A stretch of DNA of 64,000 nucleotides from Phycisphaerae bacterium. Its GTDB lineage: Bacteria; Chloroflexota; Anaerolineae; 4572-78; J111. Shown here in pieces: positions 43,807-53,134 of this stretch; within the stretch, counting starts at the first letter, position 1, and the number at the start of each line of letters is the position of its first letter. The position numbers and the translations under genes are program-made. The notes below the pieces were generated by a model that saw only the letters and a program-made list of their open reading frames with translations, made no database searches and was not told the DNA's origin. The DNA lies in NCBI GenBank assembly GCA_028285035.1, contig JANQQF010000011.1, positions 1 through 64,000 of the forward strand. Direction: 5' to 3'.

Positions 43807-44886
43807 ATGCGATTAATGCACCCAGAAAACTTAGAAGATTTAGCCATCGGGGCTGCAGTGCTTGGCACAGGCGGTGGGGGCGATCCCTACATCGGTAAAC
43901 TGATGGCCATTCAGGCCATCAAGGAATATGGCCCCGTCCAATTGATTGACCCCGAGGAACTTGATGACGATGCCTTGGTTGTTCCCTCAGCCATGATGGG
44001 GGCACCCACGGTGATGGTGGAGAAAATCCCAAGTGGCCAGGAAATTATCCACGCTTTCAAATCGATTCAGGAATATCTTGGCCGTAAAATCGACGCCACT
44101 ATTTCTATTGAGGCCGGTGGCTTGAATTCAACCACGCCGTTTGGCGTGGCCGCTCAAATGGGCATCCCGCTGGTTGATGCTGACGGGATGGGACGCGCTT
44201 TTCCCGAAATTCAGATGGTCACCTGTACGCTTGATGGCGTTTCTGCGACGCCGATGGCCATGGCGGATGAGAAAGGGAACTCGGCAGTCCTCAATACCAT
44301 CAATAATCGTTGGACTGAGACCTTTGCGCGTTCCTTAACCGTGGATATGGGCGCTTCAGCAATGATTGCGCTGTATGCGATGAGTGGCAAGCAACTTAAA
44401 GAGGCGATGGTGCCACACACGATCACGTTGGCAGAAACAATTGGCCGTGCTATCCGTGAGGCGCGGAGTAGCAGCAAGGACCCCGTTAAGGCGGTGCTTG
44501 ACTTGACCAACGGTTATGAGGTCTTTCGAGGAAAAATTGGTGATGTTGAACGCCGAACGGAAGCAGGCTTTGCTAAAGGTGAAGCCACTATCCACGGTAT
44601 TGAAAACTATACCGATAGTGAAATGAAACTCCAGTTTCAAAACGAACACCTTGTCGCCATTCAGGATGGAGAAATCGTGGTGTCCGTACCTGATTTGATC
44701 ACAATTTTGGATATCGAAACAGGCGAGCCAATTACCACCGAAGGGATGCGATATGGTTTCCGCGTGGTCGTGTTGGGGATGCCGTGTACGCCCAAATGGC
44801 GTACCCCGGAAGGTTTGAAGCTAGTTGGGCCGAAATATTTCGGTTATGATATCGAGTTTGTGCCCGTTGAAACGCGGTATGGTTAA
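43807..44886 (+). CDS. DUF917 / S-methyl-thiohydantoin-desulfurase-like protein (copy 2)
   Basis: This 359-residue protein has the family opening AAVLGTGGGGDPYIGK and DADGMGRAFPEIQM. It is closest in context to the short HyuA just upstream, with which such proteins are often fused or paired. The likely role is hydrolysis or sulfur removal on a hydantoin-like ring after activation. GAGG precedes the ATG. Confidence 0.88.
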   Translation: MRLMHPENLEDLAIGAAVLGTGGGGDPYIGKLMAIQAIKEYGPVQLIDPEELDDDALVVPSAMMGAPTVMVEKIPSGQEIIHAFKSIQEYLGRKIDATISIEAGGLNSTTPFGVAAQMGIPLVDADGMGRAFPEIQMVTCTLDGVSATPMAMADEKGNSAVLNTINNRWTETFARSLTVDMGASAMIALYAMSGKQLKEAMVPHTITLAETIGRAIREARSSSKDPVKAVLDLTNGYEVFRGKIGDVERRTEAGFAKGEATIHGIENYTDSEMKLQFQNEHLVAIQDGEIVVSVPDLITILDIETGEPITTEGMRYGFRVVVLGMPCTPKWRTPEGLKLVGPKYFGYDIEFVPVETRYG

Positions 44887-44958
44887 GGCGATACGTGAAA
44901 AATTAAAGTATTTTGTAATCGATGACGAAACTTCAAGTTAACGGAAACAGGTAAATGA

Positions 44959-46071
44959 ATGTCTAGACATTTAACCGTCCAGGATGTCGGTGATATTGCT
45001 TGGGGAGCAGCCTTTCTCGGCGGAGGTGGAGGGGGTGACCCCTATTATACCCGCCTTTTGGTGGAGCAGGCCATTCGAGATGGTTATCAGGTTAATCTGA
45101 TAAGCCCCAATGAGTTACCCGATGACGCGCTGGTTATTCCTACAGCGATGATGGGATCACCCACCGTCTTAACTGAAAAGTTACCAAGCGGAGATGAGAT
45201 CGTTTTATCCATCCAACGCTTGGAAAATTACCTGAATCAGGCCGCTTACGCCACAATTTCAAACGAGTGCGGCGGGGTAAATGCCTTGCTTCCTTTGGCG
45301 ATTGGGGCTCGGCTAGGCTTACCCATTGTGGATGCGGATGGGATGGGTCGGGCTTTTCCCGAACTGCAAATGCAAACCTTTCACGTTTATGGCGTTTCAG
45401 GTACGCCGATGACCTTGACCAATGAATATGGAGACTCAGTCCTCATTACCAGCCACAGCAATGAGATGATGGAATGGTTAGCCCGAGGAACTACCATTCG
45501 TATGGGGGGGGTAGCCTACATTGCTGAGTATGCAATGGATGGTCGAACCGTGAAACAGACAGCAGTACCTCATACAATTTCGTTATGCCTAACGATTGGA
45601 CGATGTTTACGAACGGCTCAAGAACAAGAGGTAGACCCATTCCAAGCGTTAAGTGATCATCTAAAAACGACACCTTACCACTTTGGTCAGGTTATATTTG
45701 AGGGTAAAGTGATTGACGTTTTACGGCAAACAACAACTAGTTTTGCTCAAGGTAAAGCATACATTGAGTCAGCCTCAGATAGTCGCCACCACCTGGAAAT
45801 CATCTTTCAGAATGAGTATCTGCTGGCCCGAGAAAAAGGTCAGATTAGAGCAACCGTCCCTGATATAATTTGTGTTTTAGACAGCCGTACCGCCCAGCCC
45901 ATAATGACTGAAACGATTCGCTATGGCCAGCAGGTCAAAGTCATGGCGGTGAGTACACCGGATATTTTGCGAACACCCGAAGCGCTGGCTGTTTTTGGAC
46001 CACAGGTTTTTGGGTTTAATCACGATTTTACCCCCGTTGAAGTACTTTGTGAGGAGTATGCCTATGCCTAA
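44959..46071 (+). CDS. DUF917 / S-methyl-thiohydantoin-desulfurase-like protein (copy 3)
   Basis: This 370-residue paralogue of the gene just upstream has AAFLGGGGGGDPYYTR at the start and VDADGMGRAFPELQM. The Gly-rich opening differs from copies 1 and 2 (GGGGGG in place of GTGGGG), as do several later segments, so it may act on another substrate or form a heteromer with copy 2. Its stop overlaps the next gene by eight bases. Confidence 0.88.
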   Translation: MSRHLTVQDVGDIAWGAAFLGGGGGGDPYYTRLLVEQAIRDGYQVNLISPNELPDDALVIPTAMMGSPTVLTEKLPSGDEIVLSIQRLENYLNQAAYATISNECGGVNALLPLAIGARLGLPIVDADGMGRAFPELQMQTFHVYGVSGTPMTLTNEYGDSVLITSHSNEMMEWLARGTTIRMGGVAYIAEYAMDGRTVKQTAVPHTISLCLTIGRCLRTAQEQEVDPFQALSDHLKTTPYHFGQVIFEGKVIDVLRQTTTSFAQGKAYIESASDSRHHLEIIFQNEYLLAREKGQIRATVPDIICVLDSRTAQPIMTETIRYGQQVKVMAVSTPDILRTPEALAVFGPQVFGFNHDFTPVEVLCEEYAYA

Positions 46072-46684
46072 TTCAACCGCAGTGACTGAAGCAGAAGCCC
46101 TCAAATTGTTGGCCTATTTAACAGCGAGTGCCGACATCTCGCTGTTTGAGCCGGAATTGTATGGCCCCTTTCGCTTGATTGATGCCTCAAGCCAGTTGGC
46201 TGGTTATGTGGTTGGGCATCAGCCTAAACAACGGGCCGAATTTTGGCAGGCAATTAAAACTGAGATCGACCAGAAGAAAGTGTGGTTGATGTGGGATCGG
46301 CCCGGCTTTCGGGCGTTCTTGGAAGGGGTGCCCAGCCGAGTGGCGGCGGAGTTGGCTTTGATTGATGACGCTGACAAAGCGATGACCTCAGATCAGCCAG
46401 GTGCATTGACCGAGTATGAGGCCTTGAAGCTACTGGCCTATCTTACCTCTAGCGCCGACATCTCGCTGTTTGAACCCGAACTCTATCCACCTTTCCGTTT
46501 GATCGATGCCGCCAGCCAATTAGCAGGCTATGTGTTAGCCCATAATCCGACCGAACGGCAAGCTTTCTGGGAAGCAACCAAGACCCAAATCGACCAAGAG
46601 AAGGTGTGGTTGATGTGGGATCGGCCCGGTTTTCGCGAATTTTTGCAGGGAATGCCAGCTAAGGTAACAAAGGAGTTAGTATAA
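46064..46684 (+). CDS. Tandem-duplicated DUF6092-type protein
   Basis: This 206-residue protein consists of two copies of one domain: EALKLLAYLTASADISLFEP in the first and EALKLLAYLTSSADISLFEP in the second, each ending with KVWLMWDRPGF. The domain resembles DUF6092, whose function is unknown. The frame opens at 45995, but the ATG at 46064 has GAGGAG seven bases upstream, whereas the ATG at 46058 is too close to it. The gene lies inside the operon and is overlapped on both sides, so it is an integral part of the pathway, perhaps a subunit or scaffold. Confidence 0.75.
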   Translation: MPNSTAVTEAEALKLLAYLTASADISLFEPELYGPFRLIDASSQLAGYVVGHQPKQRAEFWQAIKTEIDQKKVWLMWDRPGFRAFLEGVPSRVAAELALIDDADKAMTSDQPGALTEYEALKLLAYLTSSADISLFEPELYPPFRLIDAASQLAGYVLAHNPTERQAFWEATKTQIDQEKVWLMWDRPGFREFLQGMPAKVTKELV

Positions 46685-47238
46685 TGACCAAAAAAACACC
46701 TGCCTTTGATGTGATAAAAGCTCGGCGCGTCTGCCGCTCTTTCACTGAAGAATCCGTTTCTAAGGAAGATTTAAAGCATCTGTTGACCGCTGCCCGCTGG
46801 GCCTCTAGCGCAGGCAATCGACGGATTCATAAATTTGTCGTGGTTGAAGATGCCGAGGTTATCGGACGAGTGCGGAGTATGGCCCCAGGGATGTTGGCCT
46901 TTCCGACCGCGATCATTGTGATTTGCACGGACAAAATTAAGGCAGCGGAAGAAGGGGTCAAATTGGATCGCGACTCCACGACTTGGATTGATGTCGGTAC
47001 GGCCTCACAAAATATGATGGTGTCAGCCTTTGAGATTGGACTAGGTACCTGCCCGACCACCTCTTTTAGCCATAGTGGTGTCGCGACTGTGCTAAACCTG
47101 CCCGACCATTTAGAGCCGGAGTACATCCTGCAAGTAGGGCATCCTGTGCCCCAAACCCGGGTGATGCGTTCAGGCACGTCAACAAAATTGGACATTGAGG
47201 ACCACACTTTCTGGGGGGCATTTTCAGCCGATGACTAA
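46684..47238 (+). CDS. Nitroreductase-family protein
   Basis: This 184-residue flavoprotein-type protein has the family N terminus KARRVCRSFTEESVSKEDLK, AARWASSAGNRRIHKFVVVED, and EPEYILQVGHP near the end. The fold binds FMN and reduces nitro groups, quinones or enones, or acts as a dehydrogenase. Its ATG overlaps the previous stop (TAATG). In this operon a reduction or oxidation of the ring before or after opening is possible. Confidence 0.88.
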   Translation: MTKKTPAFDVIKARRVCRSFTEESVSKEDLKHLLTAARWASSAGNRRIHKFVVVEDAEVIGRVRSMAPGMLAFPTAIIVICTDKIKAAEEGVKLDRDSTTWIDVGTASQNMMVSAFEIGLGTCPTTSFSHSGVATVLNLPDHLEPEYILQVGHPVPQTRVMRSGTSTKLDIEDHTFWGAFSADD

Positions 47239-48994
47239 TCAATCATCATCAAATCTTGATCCATTCACCTTGGAAATTATCAAAGCCAAACTCTTGGCCG
47301 TTGCCTCAGAGATGAGCGTGGTGCTGGCCCGGACCAGTATGAGCCCAATTATCTATGAAGTGCTTGATTTTGCCTGCGGCATCACCGACCCCGATGGACA
47401 GATCATTGCCCAGGCCAACGGACTCACCCTGTTTACGGGCACCTTTATGGCTCAGGTGCAATCGGTCACCAAAAAGTTTGGCCCGGATCGGATCAAGCCT
47501 GGCGATATTTTTATGACCAATGGCCCCTACGATGGGGGCACTCACACCTGTGACATTGCTTTGGTGATGCCTATTTTTATTGAGGGCGAGGTCGTGGCCT
47601 ATAGCATCTCAATCACCCACTGGACCGAGGTCGGCGGGAAAACCCCTGGCAGCGTTTCCCCCGATGCGACCGAAATTTATCAGGAAGGCCTGCAATTTCC
47701 GATTATTCACATTGTGCGAGAAGGCCAAATTATTCAGGAAATTGTAGAGATCATCCAAGCGAACGTCCGTTTGCCGTTGATGTCCATCGGTGATCTTAAT
47801 GCCGGGATTGCCGCCTGTCGCATTGCGGGCAAGCGTCTGATGGAATTGGGTGACCGATACGGGATGGACAATGTGCGTTATGCCTTCAACGCGATTTTGG
47901 ATCATGGTGAGCGGATGGCTCGGGCAGCGATCCGGGAGATACCCAACGGGGTTTATGAAGCTAAAGACATCATCGATGGGGATGGCATCACCGATGAAGA
48001 GATACCCGTTCAGGTCAAGATCACGGTTGAAGATGAGCGAATGACTCTGGATTTCACCGGCTGTGCACCGCAGCGACCAGGGCCAATCAACTGTGCCTAT
48101 GGCGCTTTGCAGTCAGCTTGTAAAACAGTCTTCAAAGCGATCACCGATCCCCAAGCGCCAAGCAATGAAGGGTGGTTCCGACCCTACGAAATTAATATTC
48201 CCGATGGCACGGTTTTTAGTGCCACCCACCCTTGGCCAACAGGCTGGTACTACGAGGCCTCGGCCTATGCCACGGAGTTGGTGTGGAAGGCGCTGGCCCC
48301 AGTTTTGTCAGATCGACTAACGGCTGGGAGCTACCTCAGTTTATGTGCCACGTATTTGGGTGGTGTTGATGATAAAAGTGGCGAGGTTTGGGTCCATCCC
48401 GAGCCGCATAATGGTGGCTGGGGCGCGGGTCAAGGGATTGATGGCCAAAATGGTCTGATTGCGACGACCGATGGTGATACCTACAACTACCCCGTAGAAC
48501 TGCTTGAAAGCAAGTTTCCGTTGCTGGTTGATCGATACTCCCTCAACGAGCGGGATGATGGTGGGGCTGGCGAGTGGCGAGGTGGTTTAGGGCTAACCCG
48601 CGAGTATCGCCTCATCAACAGTGAAGGCTTTTTGCACGCTAGTATGGGCCGCAACAAAATTCGGCCTTGGGGCGCTGATGGCGGGCAAGACGGTACCAAC
48701 AACTATGTGGAACTCATTCGCGGTGATGAGGTCATTCCCTTCTCTCGTGTGTCATATTACCCCTTGCAAGAGGGCGACGTCGTCCGCATTTTGACGGGAC
48801 GGGGTGGTGGGTTTGGCGATCCTCTCAATCGCTCCGTTGAGCAGGTGGCGACGGATGTGAAAAATGGCTACATTTGTCGTAAAGTGGCCGAAGATGATTA
48901 TGGTGTTATTTTGGATGATGACTTGCAAGTCAATGTGTTTGAAACTGAAAAACTCCGGGCAAAACGAGTGTCTCATTTGGAACGAGGTGCTTAA
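47231..48994 (+). CDS. hyuB: Hydantoinase B/oxoprolinase family protein (HyuB, pair 2)
   Basis: This 587-residue B subunit starts DPFTLEIIKAKL, has the probable metal site TNGPYDGGTHTCDIALV and ends with GGGFGDPLNRSVEQV. Here the usual NDP is NGP, a change in the first position after Asn at the site. ATG at 47231 overlaps the nitroreductase stop by eight bases. The order is B then A, opposite to pairs 1 and 3. Confidence 0.92.
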   Translation: MTNQSSSNLDPFTLEIIKAKLLAVASEMSVVLARTSMSPIIYEVLDFACGITDPDGQIIAQANGLTLFTGTFMAQVQSVTKKFGPDRIKPGDIFMTNGPYDGGTHTCDIALVMPIFIEGEVVAYSISITHWTEVGGKTPGSVSPDATEIYQEGLQFPIIHIVREGQIIQEIVEIIQANVRLPLMSIGDLNAGIAACRIAGKRLMELGDRYGMDNVRYAFNAILDHGERMARAAIREIPNGVYEAKDIIDGDGITDEEIPVQVKITVEDERMTLDFTGCAPQRPGPINCAYGALQSACKTVFKAITDPQAPSNEGWFRPYEINIPDGTVFSATHPWPTGWYYEASAYATELVWKALAPVLSDRLTAGSYLSLCATYLGGVDDKSGEVWVHPEPHNGGWGAGQGIDGQNGLIATTDGDTYNYPVELLESKFPLLVDRYSLNERDDGGAGEWRGGLGLTREYRLINSEGFLHASMGRNKIRPWGADGGQDGTNNYVELIRGDEVIPFSRVSYYPLQEGDVVRILTGRGGGFGDPLNRSVEQVATDVKNGYICRKVAEDDYGVILDDDLQVNVFETEKLRAKRVSHLERGA

Positions 48995-51036
48995 TGCCGA
49001 TTAGATTAGCAACCGATATAGGTGGTACCTTTACCGATTTGGTCGCTTTTGACGAAGCAAGCGGTCGGGTGCAATTGGGCAAGGCCTCTTCGACGCCCCA
49101 AGATTTTTCCAAAGGGATTTTGGATGCCGTCGATGTTTCGGCTATCAATCTTGAGGATGCGACCTACTTTGTGCACGGCTGTACGGTCGTGATCAATGCG
49201 ATTACCGAGCGCAAAGGGGTAAGGACCGCGCTTGTGACAACCGCAGGGTTTCGAGATGTCTTGGAGATCGGACGGGGGAATCGGCCGGATATGTACAATC
49301 TGCGATTTCAAAAACCGATACCTTTTGTCCCACGGCAGCTACGCTTTGAGGTGCGCGAGCGGGTTGATCGACACGGCACGATTTTGACCCCACTTCACCT
49401 TGACGATTTGGAGCCGATTATCGCCCACTGCCAACGCGAACAGGTGGCTGCAATTGGCGTTTGCTTTTTGCACGCCTACGCCCACCCTGAGCACGAGCAG
49501 CAGGTCGCTGCTAAATTGCGTGAAGCCCTGCCAGAGGTGGCAGTGACAATCTCCAGCGACATCACCCAGGAGTGGCGCGAATATGAGCGCACCAACACTA
49601 CGGTTTTGAATGGCTATGTGATGCCCATCATTCAGGGCTATCTTGATCGCCTGGAGACGGCGACGGGTGAGCGAAATATGGCCTGTCCCTCGCATGTGAT
49701 GCAATCCAATGGCGGGACGGCCTCATTTAGCACTGCTAAACGATTGCCGATCTATTTGATTGAGTCTGGTCCCGTGGCTGGTGTGATGGGGGCAGCGGCG
49801 ATTGGGGAAGCCATTGGTGAGCCAAATGTTATTTCCTTTGATGTGGGCGGTACAACGGCAAAATGCTCACTCATCGAAGGTGGCGAGCCAAAGACCACGA
49901 CCGAATATCGGTTGGAGTGGACGCCGTTGACCTGTGGTTATCCAGTGAAAACGCCGGTGGTTGACATCGTTGAAATTGGAGCGGGCGGTGGCTCGATTGC
50001 CTGGTTTGATGAAGGCGATGTTTTGCGGGTCGGACCAAAAAGTGCTGGAGCCGACCCAGGGCCAGCTTGCTATGGTCAGGGTGGGGAGGCCCCAACAGTC
50101 ACCGACGCCAAGCTTGTGGCTGGGGTCATCAACTCAAAGTATTTCTTGGGGGGCAATCTGACAGTTTACCCTGAATTGGCTCGTCGATCCTTGGAGCCAA
50201 TTGCTGATCGATTGGGTACAACAGTTGAGCAAGCGGCGAATGGCATCATTCGAATGGCGAATGCTAGTATGACCGAAGCTCTTAAGCTGATCACAGTACA
50301 GCGAGGTTATGATCCCCGCGACTTTGCCCTGGTCGCTTGTGGTGGGGGCGGGGCGATGCACGCCGCAGCGTTGGCCCAAGAGTTGCATATGAAAAAGGTG
50401 ATTATCCCGCCTCATCCTGGGCATTTTTCCGCGTGGGGAATGCTAGTCACCCAACCTCGTATCGATTTGGTGCGAACGCAAGTGCATCGCACGACTGAAA
50501 TTACGCCGGAAATGCTAGCCGAAAACTTCACCTCGCTTGAAGCTGAGGTTCAAGGACGCTTTGAGGCTGATGGTGAAGGCGGCGCGATCACGTTCCAACG
50601 TTCGGCTGATTTACGCTATCATGGGCAGGAACACACAGTCTCAGTGCCGGTGGGTCAAACTGAGCTCGACATCAAGCAGATTGAGCAAGACTTCCACATT
50701 GCCCACGAGAAGATGTACACTTTTCAACTGCCCGACACTCCCATCGAACTGGTCAATTTTCACGTTGCCGGATTGCGCGACGTTCGACGCCCCGATATCG
50801 CTGAAATTACAACTGCCAATGATACGCCTCCACCAACAACACAAACCCGCCAAGTTGATTTTGACATTGATGGGGTGCACGAAACAGCCATTTATCAACG
50901 CAGCCAGTTACCCATTGGGTTTACTGCGGAGGGTCCATTGATTGTGGAAGAAGCCGCTTCAACAACGTTAGTTCATCCAGGTCAAAGCCTGGAAGTCGAT
51001 ACTTACGGCAACCTTGTGATTCATCTCACATTCTAA
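48994..51036 (+). CDS. hyuA: Hydantoinase/oxoprolinase family protein (HyuA, pair 2)
   Basis: This 680-residue A subunit has TDIGGTFTDLVAF (7-19), FDVGGTTAKCSLI, VEIGAGGGSIAWFDE and CGGGGAMHAAALA. It ends the seven-gene operon from 42234. Start overlaps HyuB stop (TAATG). With the HyuB just upstream it would form the ATP-dependent ring-opening enzyme. Possible N-methylhydantoinase, oxoprolinase or acetone-carboxylase-like activity; the substrate is not known. Confidence 0.92.
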   Translation: MPIRLATDIGGTFTDLVAFDEASGRVQLGKASSTPQDFSKGILDAVDVSAINLEDATYFVHGCTVVINAITERKGVRTALVTTAGFRDVLEIGRGNRPDMYNLRFQKPIPFVPRQLRFEVRERVDRHGTILTPLHLDDLEPIIAHCQREQVAAIGVCFLHAYAHPEHEQQVAAKLREALPEVAVTISSDITQEWREYERTNTTVLNGYVMPIIQGYLDRLETATGERNMACPSHVMQSNGGTASFSTAKRLPIYLIESGPVAGVMGAAAIGEAIGEPNVISFDVGGTTAKCSLIEGGEPKTTTEYRLEWTPLTCGYPVKTPVVDIVEIGAGGGSIAWFDEGDVLRVGPKSAGADPGPACYGQGGEAPTVTDAKLVAGVINSKYFLGGNLTVYPELARRSLEPIADRLGTTVEQAANGIIRMANASMTEALKLITVQRGYDPRDFALVACGGGGAMHAAALAQELHMKKVIIPPHPGHFSAWGMLVTQPRIDLVRTQVHRTTEITPEMLAENFTSLEAEVQGRFEADGEGGAITFQRSADLRYHGQEHTVSVPVGQTELDIKQIEQDFHIAHEKMYTFQLPDTPIELVNFHVAGLRDVRRPDIAEITTANDTPPPTTQTRQVDFDIDGVHETAIYQRSQLPIGFTAEGPLIVEEAASTTLVHPGQSLEVDTYGNLVIHLTF

Positions 51037-51193
51037 GACCGTAAGACCAAGTTTTGCAGGTAAGAAAGGAGGGAAGCCATCGGAAAAATAAGTCAAGCAG
51101 CACGTTGGCCGTGTCAGCGTATTGGGGGCATAGGTCAAAGCAAAATTACTTGTAATAATTGCAACTATTCAAAGTATTTAAGGAGGATGAGAT

Positions 51194-52939
51194 ATGTCTA
51201 GAAATCGTATGATTCGTAAGTCTTGGTGGCTAATTTTGGTTCTGTTGCTCACTGCGTTGATATTATCGGCGTGTGGCGGAGCTGCTGAGCCAGAGGTGGC
51301 TGAGGAACCAGCCCCAGTCGAAGAAGCGGCGGCTGAAGAAGAGGCCCCAGCCGAAGAAGAAGCAGCTGAGGAAGAAGCCCCAGCCGAGGAAGAAGCAGCA
51401 GCTGACGACGGTGAAGAAAAGGTCTTGATTGTAGCCAGCCCTGAAAATATCGATACCTTTGATCCCTGCTGTACAGTTGGTACGAAGAATTCACAAACGG
51501 CTGTGCAAAATGTGTTTGATCAATTGACACAGTACGCTCAGGTTGAGAAAACATTGCCCAACGGCGAGACCTATATGACCGTGGACACCAGTCAAATTGA
51601 GGGAATGTTGGCTGAAAGCTGGTCGCAAGATGGTGATACGGTTACCTTTAAGCTTCGTGAGGGATTGACCTTTGCTAATGGTGATCCGGTTAATGCCCAG
51701 GCCATTGTTGATGGTTATCGACGTATCTTTGAGGTAGGCGGTCTTTCTTTCTTCCTCTTAACAATGGGGTCGGTTAATGATGCCGCAGCCTTTGAGGTGG
51801 TTGATGATTTAACCCTGACCATGAAGATGGAAACAGCCAACAACTTGGTTAACCTAAACAACGTTATGCACAACACCAGTACGGTTAGCCCAGCAGAGGT
51901 GGCCGAGCATGCTACCGAGGATGATCCTTGGGCCACTGAGTATTTCCGCCAGAATCTACCCACTGGTAACGGGCCTTTTGTGTTGGAAGAGTATGTGCCG
52001 GACGATCGAGTTGTCTTGACCGCTCGGGATGACTATTATGGTGGTCGGGCCAAGTTGGATAAAGTTTTGGTTAAGATTGTGGCTGATCCGGCGCAGCGTG
52101 TATTGTTGTTGAAACAAGGTGAGGTTGACCTAATTACCATCATCCCAATCAAGGATTTGGATGATCTGGAAGCAGATCCGAACATTAAAGTTCTATCAAT
52201 CCCCAGCACCAACAATGAGATGTTGCAGATGAACAATGCGATCCCTCCATTTGATAACAAGTTGGTCCGTAAAGCGGTCGCTTATTCTGTGCCCTACGAC
52301 ACCATTATTGAGGAAGTATGGCGAGGCCGTGCTCAGCGGCTAAAGAGCCCGATTGCCGATGGTACGCCCACCTCCGATTTCTCGACTTGGGCTTATGATA
52401 CGGACCTACAACGAGCAGCGGAATTATTGGCTGAAGCAGGTTTCCCTGACGGTGAAGGTTTGCCCCCCGTTAAATTGAGTGTTCGTATTGGTAATGAAGA
52501 GCAAGAGCGAATGGCCATCTTTATCCAAGATGCTCTAAGCGAGATCGGGATGGAAGTTGAGATTGAGAAACTGGCCCACGCCACCTTCCAGGAACTGCAG
52601 CAGAAGCGTGAACTACAAATGTTTATGGATAACTGGATCTCTTGGGTCAACGATCCGTTCTATCACCTGAGCTGGATCTACAGCAGCACCAGCCCCTTGG
52701 TTTACACTAACTATGATAATCAAGAAGTCACTGATTTAATTACACAATATACCCTTTGGGCTGGTGATGAAGAAGAGCGAAATGAAGCCAGCCGTCGAAT
52801 CCAAGAGTTGATCATTGACGATACGCCAATTGTCTACCTCGCGGCTCCGAACTGGAACGTTGCCATGCGCTCTAATGTAACTGGCTATGTGTATTACAAT
52901 GATGAGTTGAATCGATACTACTATATGGATAAAGAGTAG
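51194..52939 (+). CDS. ABC transporter substrate-binding lipoprotein (family 5)
   Basis: This 581-residue protein is a peptide/nickel-type extracellular solute-binding protein. It has a lipoprotein signal with LSACGG (Cys near 27), an unusual acidic repeat of Ala/Pro/Glu (about residues 30-72, units like EEEAPAEEEAA), then the family core with LAESWSQDGDTVTFKLREGL and FANGDPVNA. It captures the substrate for the permeases and ATPases downstream. A strong AAGGAGG site precedes the ATG. Confidence 0.92.
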   Translation: MSRNRMIRKSWWLILVLLLTALILSACGGAAEPEVAEEPAPVEEAAAEEEAPAEEEAAEEEAPAEEEAAADDGEEKVLIVASPENIDTFDPCCTVGTKNSQTAVQNVFDQLTQYAQVEKTLPNGETYMTVDTSQIEGMLAESWSQDGDTVTFKLREGLTFANGDPVNAQAIVDGYRRIFEVGGLSFFLLTMGSVNDAAAFEVVDDLTLTMKMETANNLVNLNNVMHNTSTVSPAEVAEHATEDDPWATEYFRQNLPTGNGPFVLEEYVPDDRVVLTARDDYYGGRAKLDKVLVKIVADPAQRVLLLKQGEVDLITIIPIKDLDDLEADPNIKVLSIPSTNNEMLQMNNAIPPFDNKLVRKAVAYSVPYDTIIEEVWRGRAQRLKSPIADGTPTSDFSTWAYDTDLQRAAELLAEAGFPDGEGLPPVKLSVRIGNEEQERMAIFIQDALSEIGMEVEIEKLAHATFQELQQKRELQMFMDNWISWVNDPFYHLSWIYSSTSPLVYTNYDNQEVTDLITQYTLWAGDEEERNEASRRIQELIIDDTPIVYLAAPNWNVAMRSNVTGYVYYNDELNRYYYMDKE

Positions 52940-53040
52940 AATCATTGTGAATAGTGAATTGTGAATGATTAATTATGAAGTAAGGATTGTTTGATTTAAT
53001 TGTTTATGATCCTATTCAAATTATTACCTTCTGTTTTAGT

Positions 53041-53114
53041 GAGATTAGAGATTGATGATTAGAGATTATATGAGCTTAACGGCCTACTCTCTAGTCTCCC
53101 AATCTCTAATCTCC
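53041..53114. repeat. Word-repeat hairpin between binding protein and permease
   Basis: GAGATTAGAGATT (53041-53053) pairs exactly with AATCTCTAATCTC (53101-53113), and inner arms pair partly. Both arms consist of the word GATTAGA repeated with changes. It may attenuate or protect the transcript between the abundant binding protein and the permease genes. A second word tract (GTGAATAGTGAATTGTGAAT) precedes it near 52947. Confidence 0.65.
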
Positions 53115-53134
53115 AAACCCAACGGACCAAGTAT

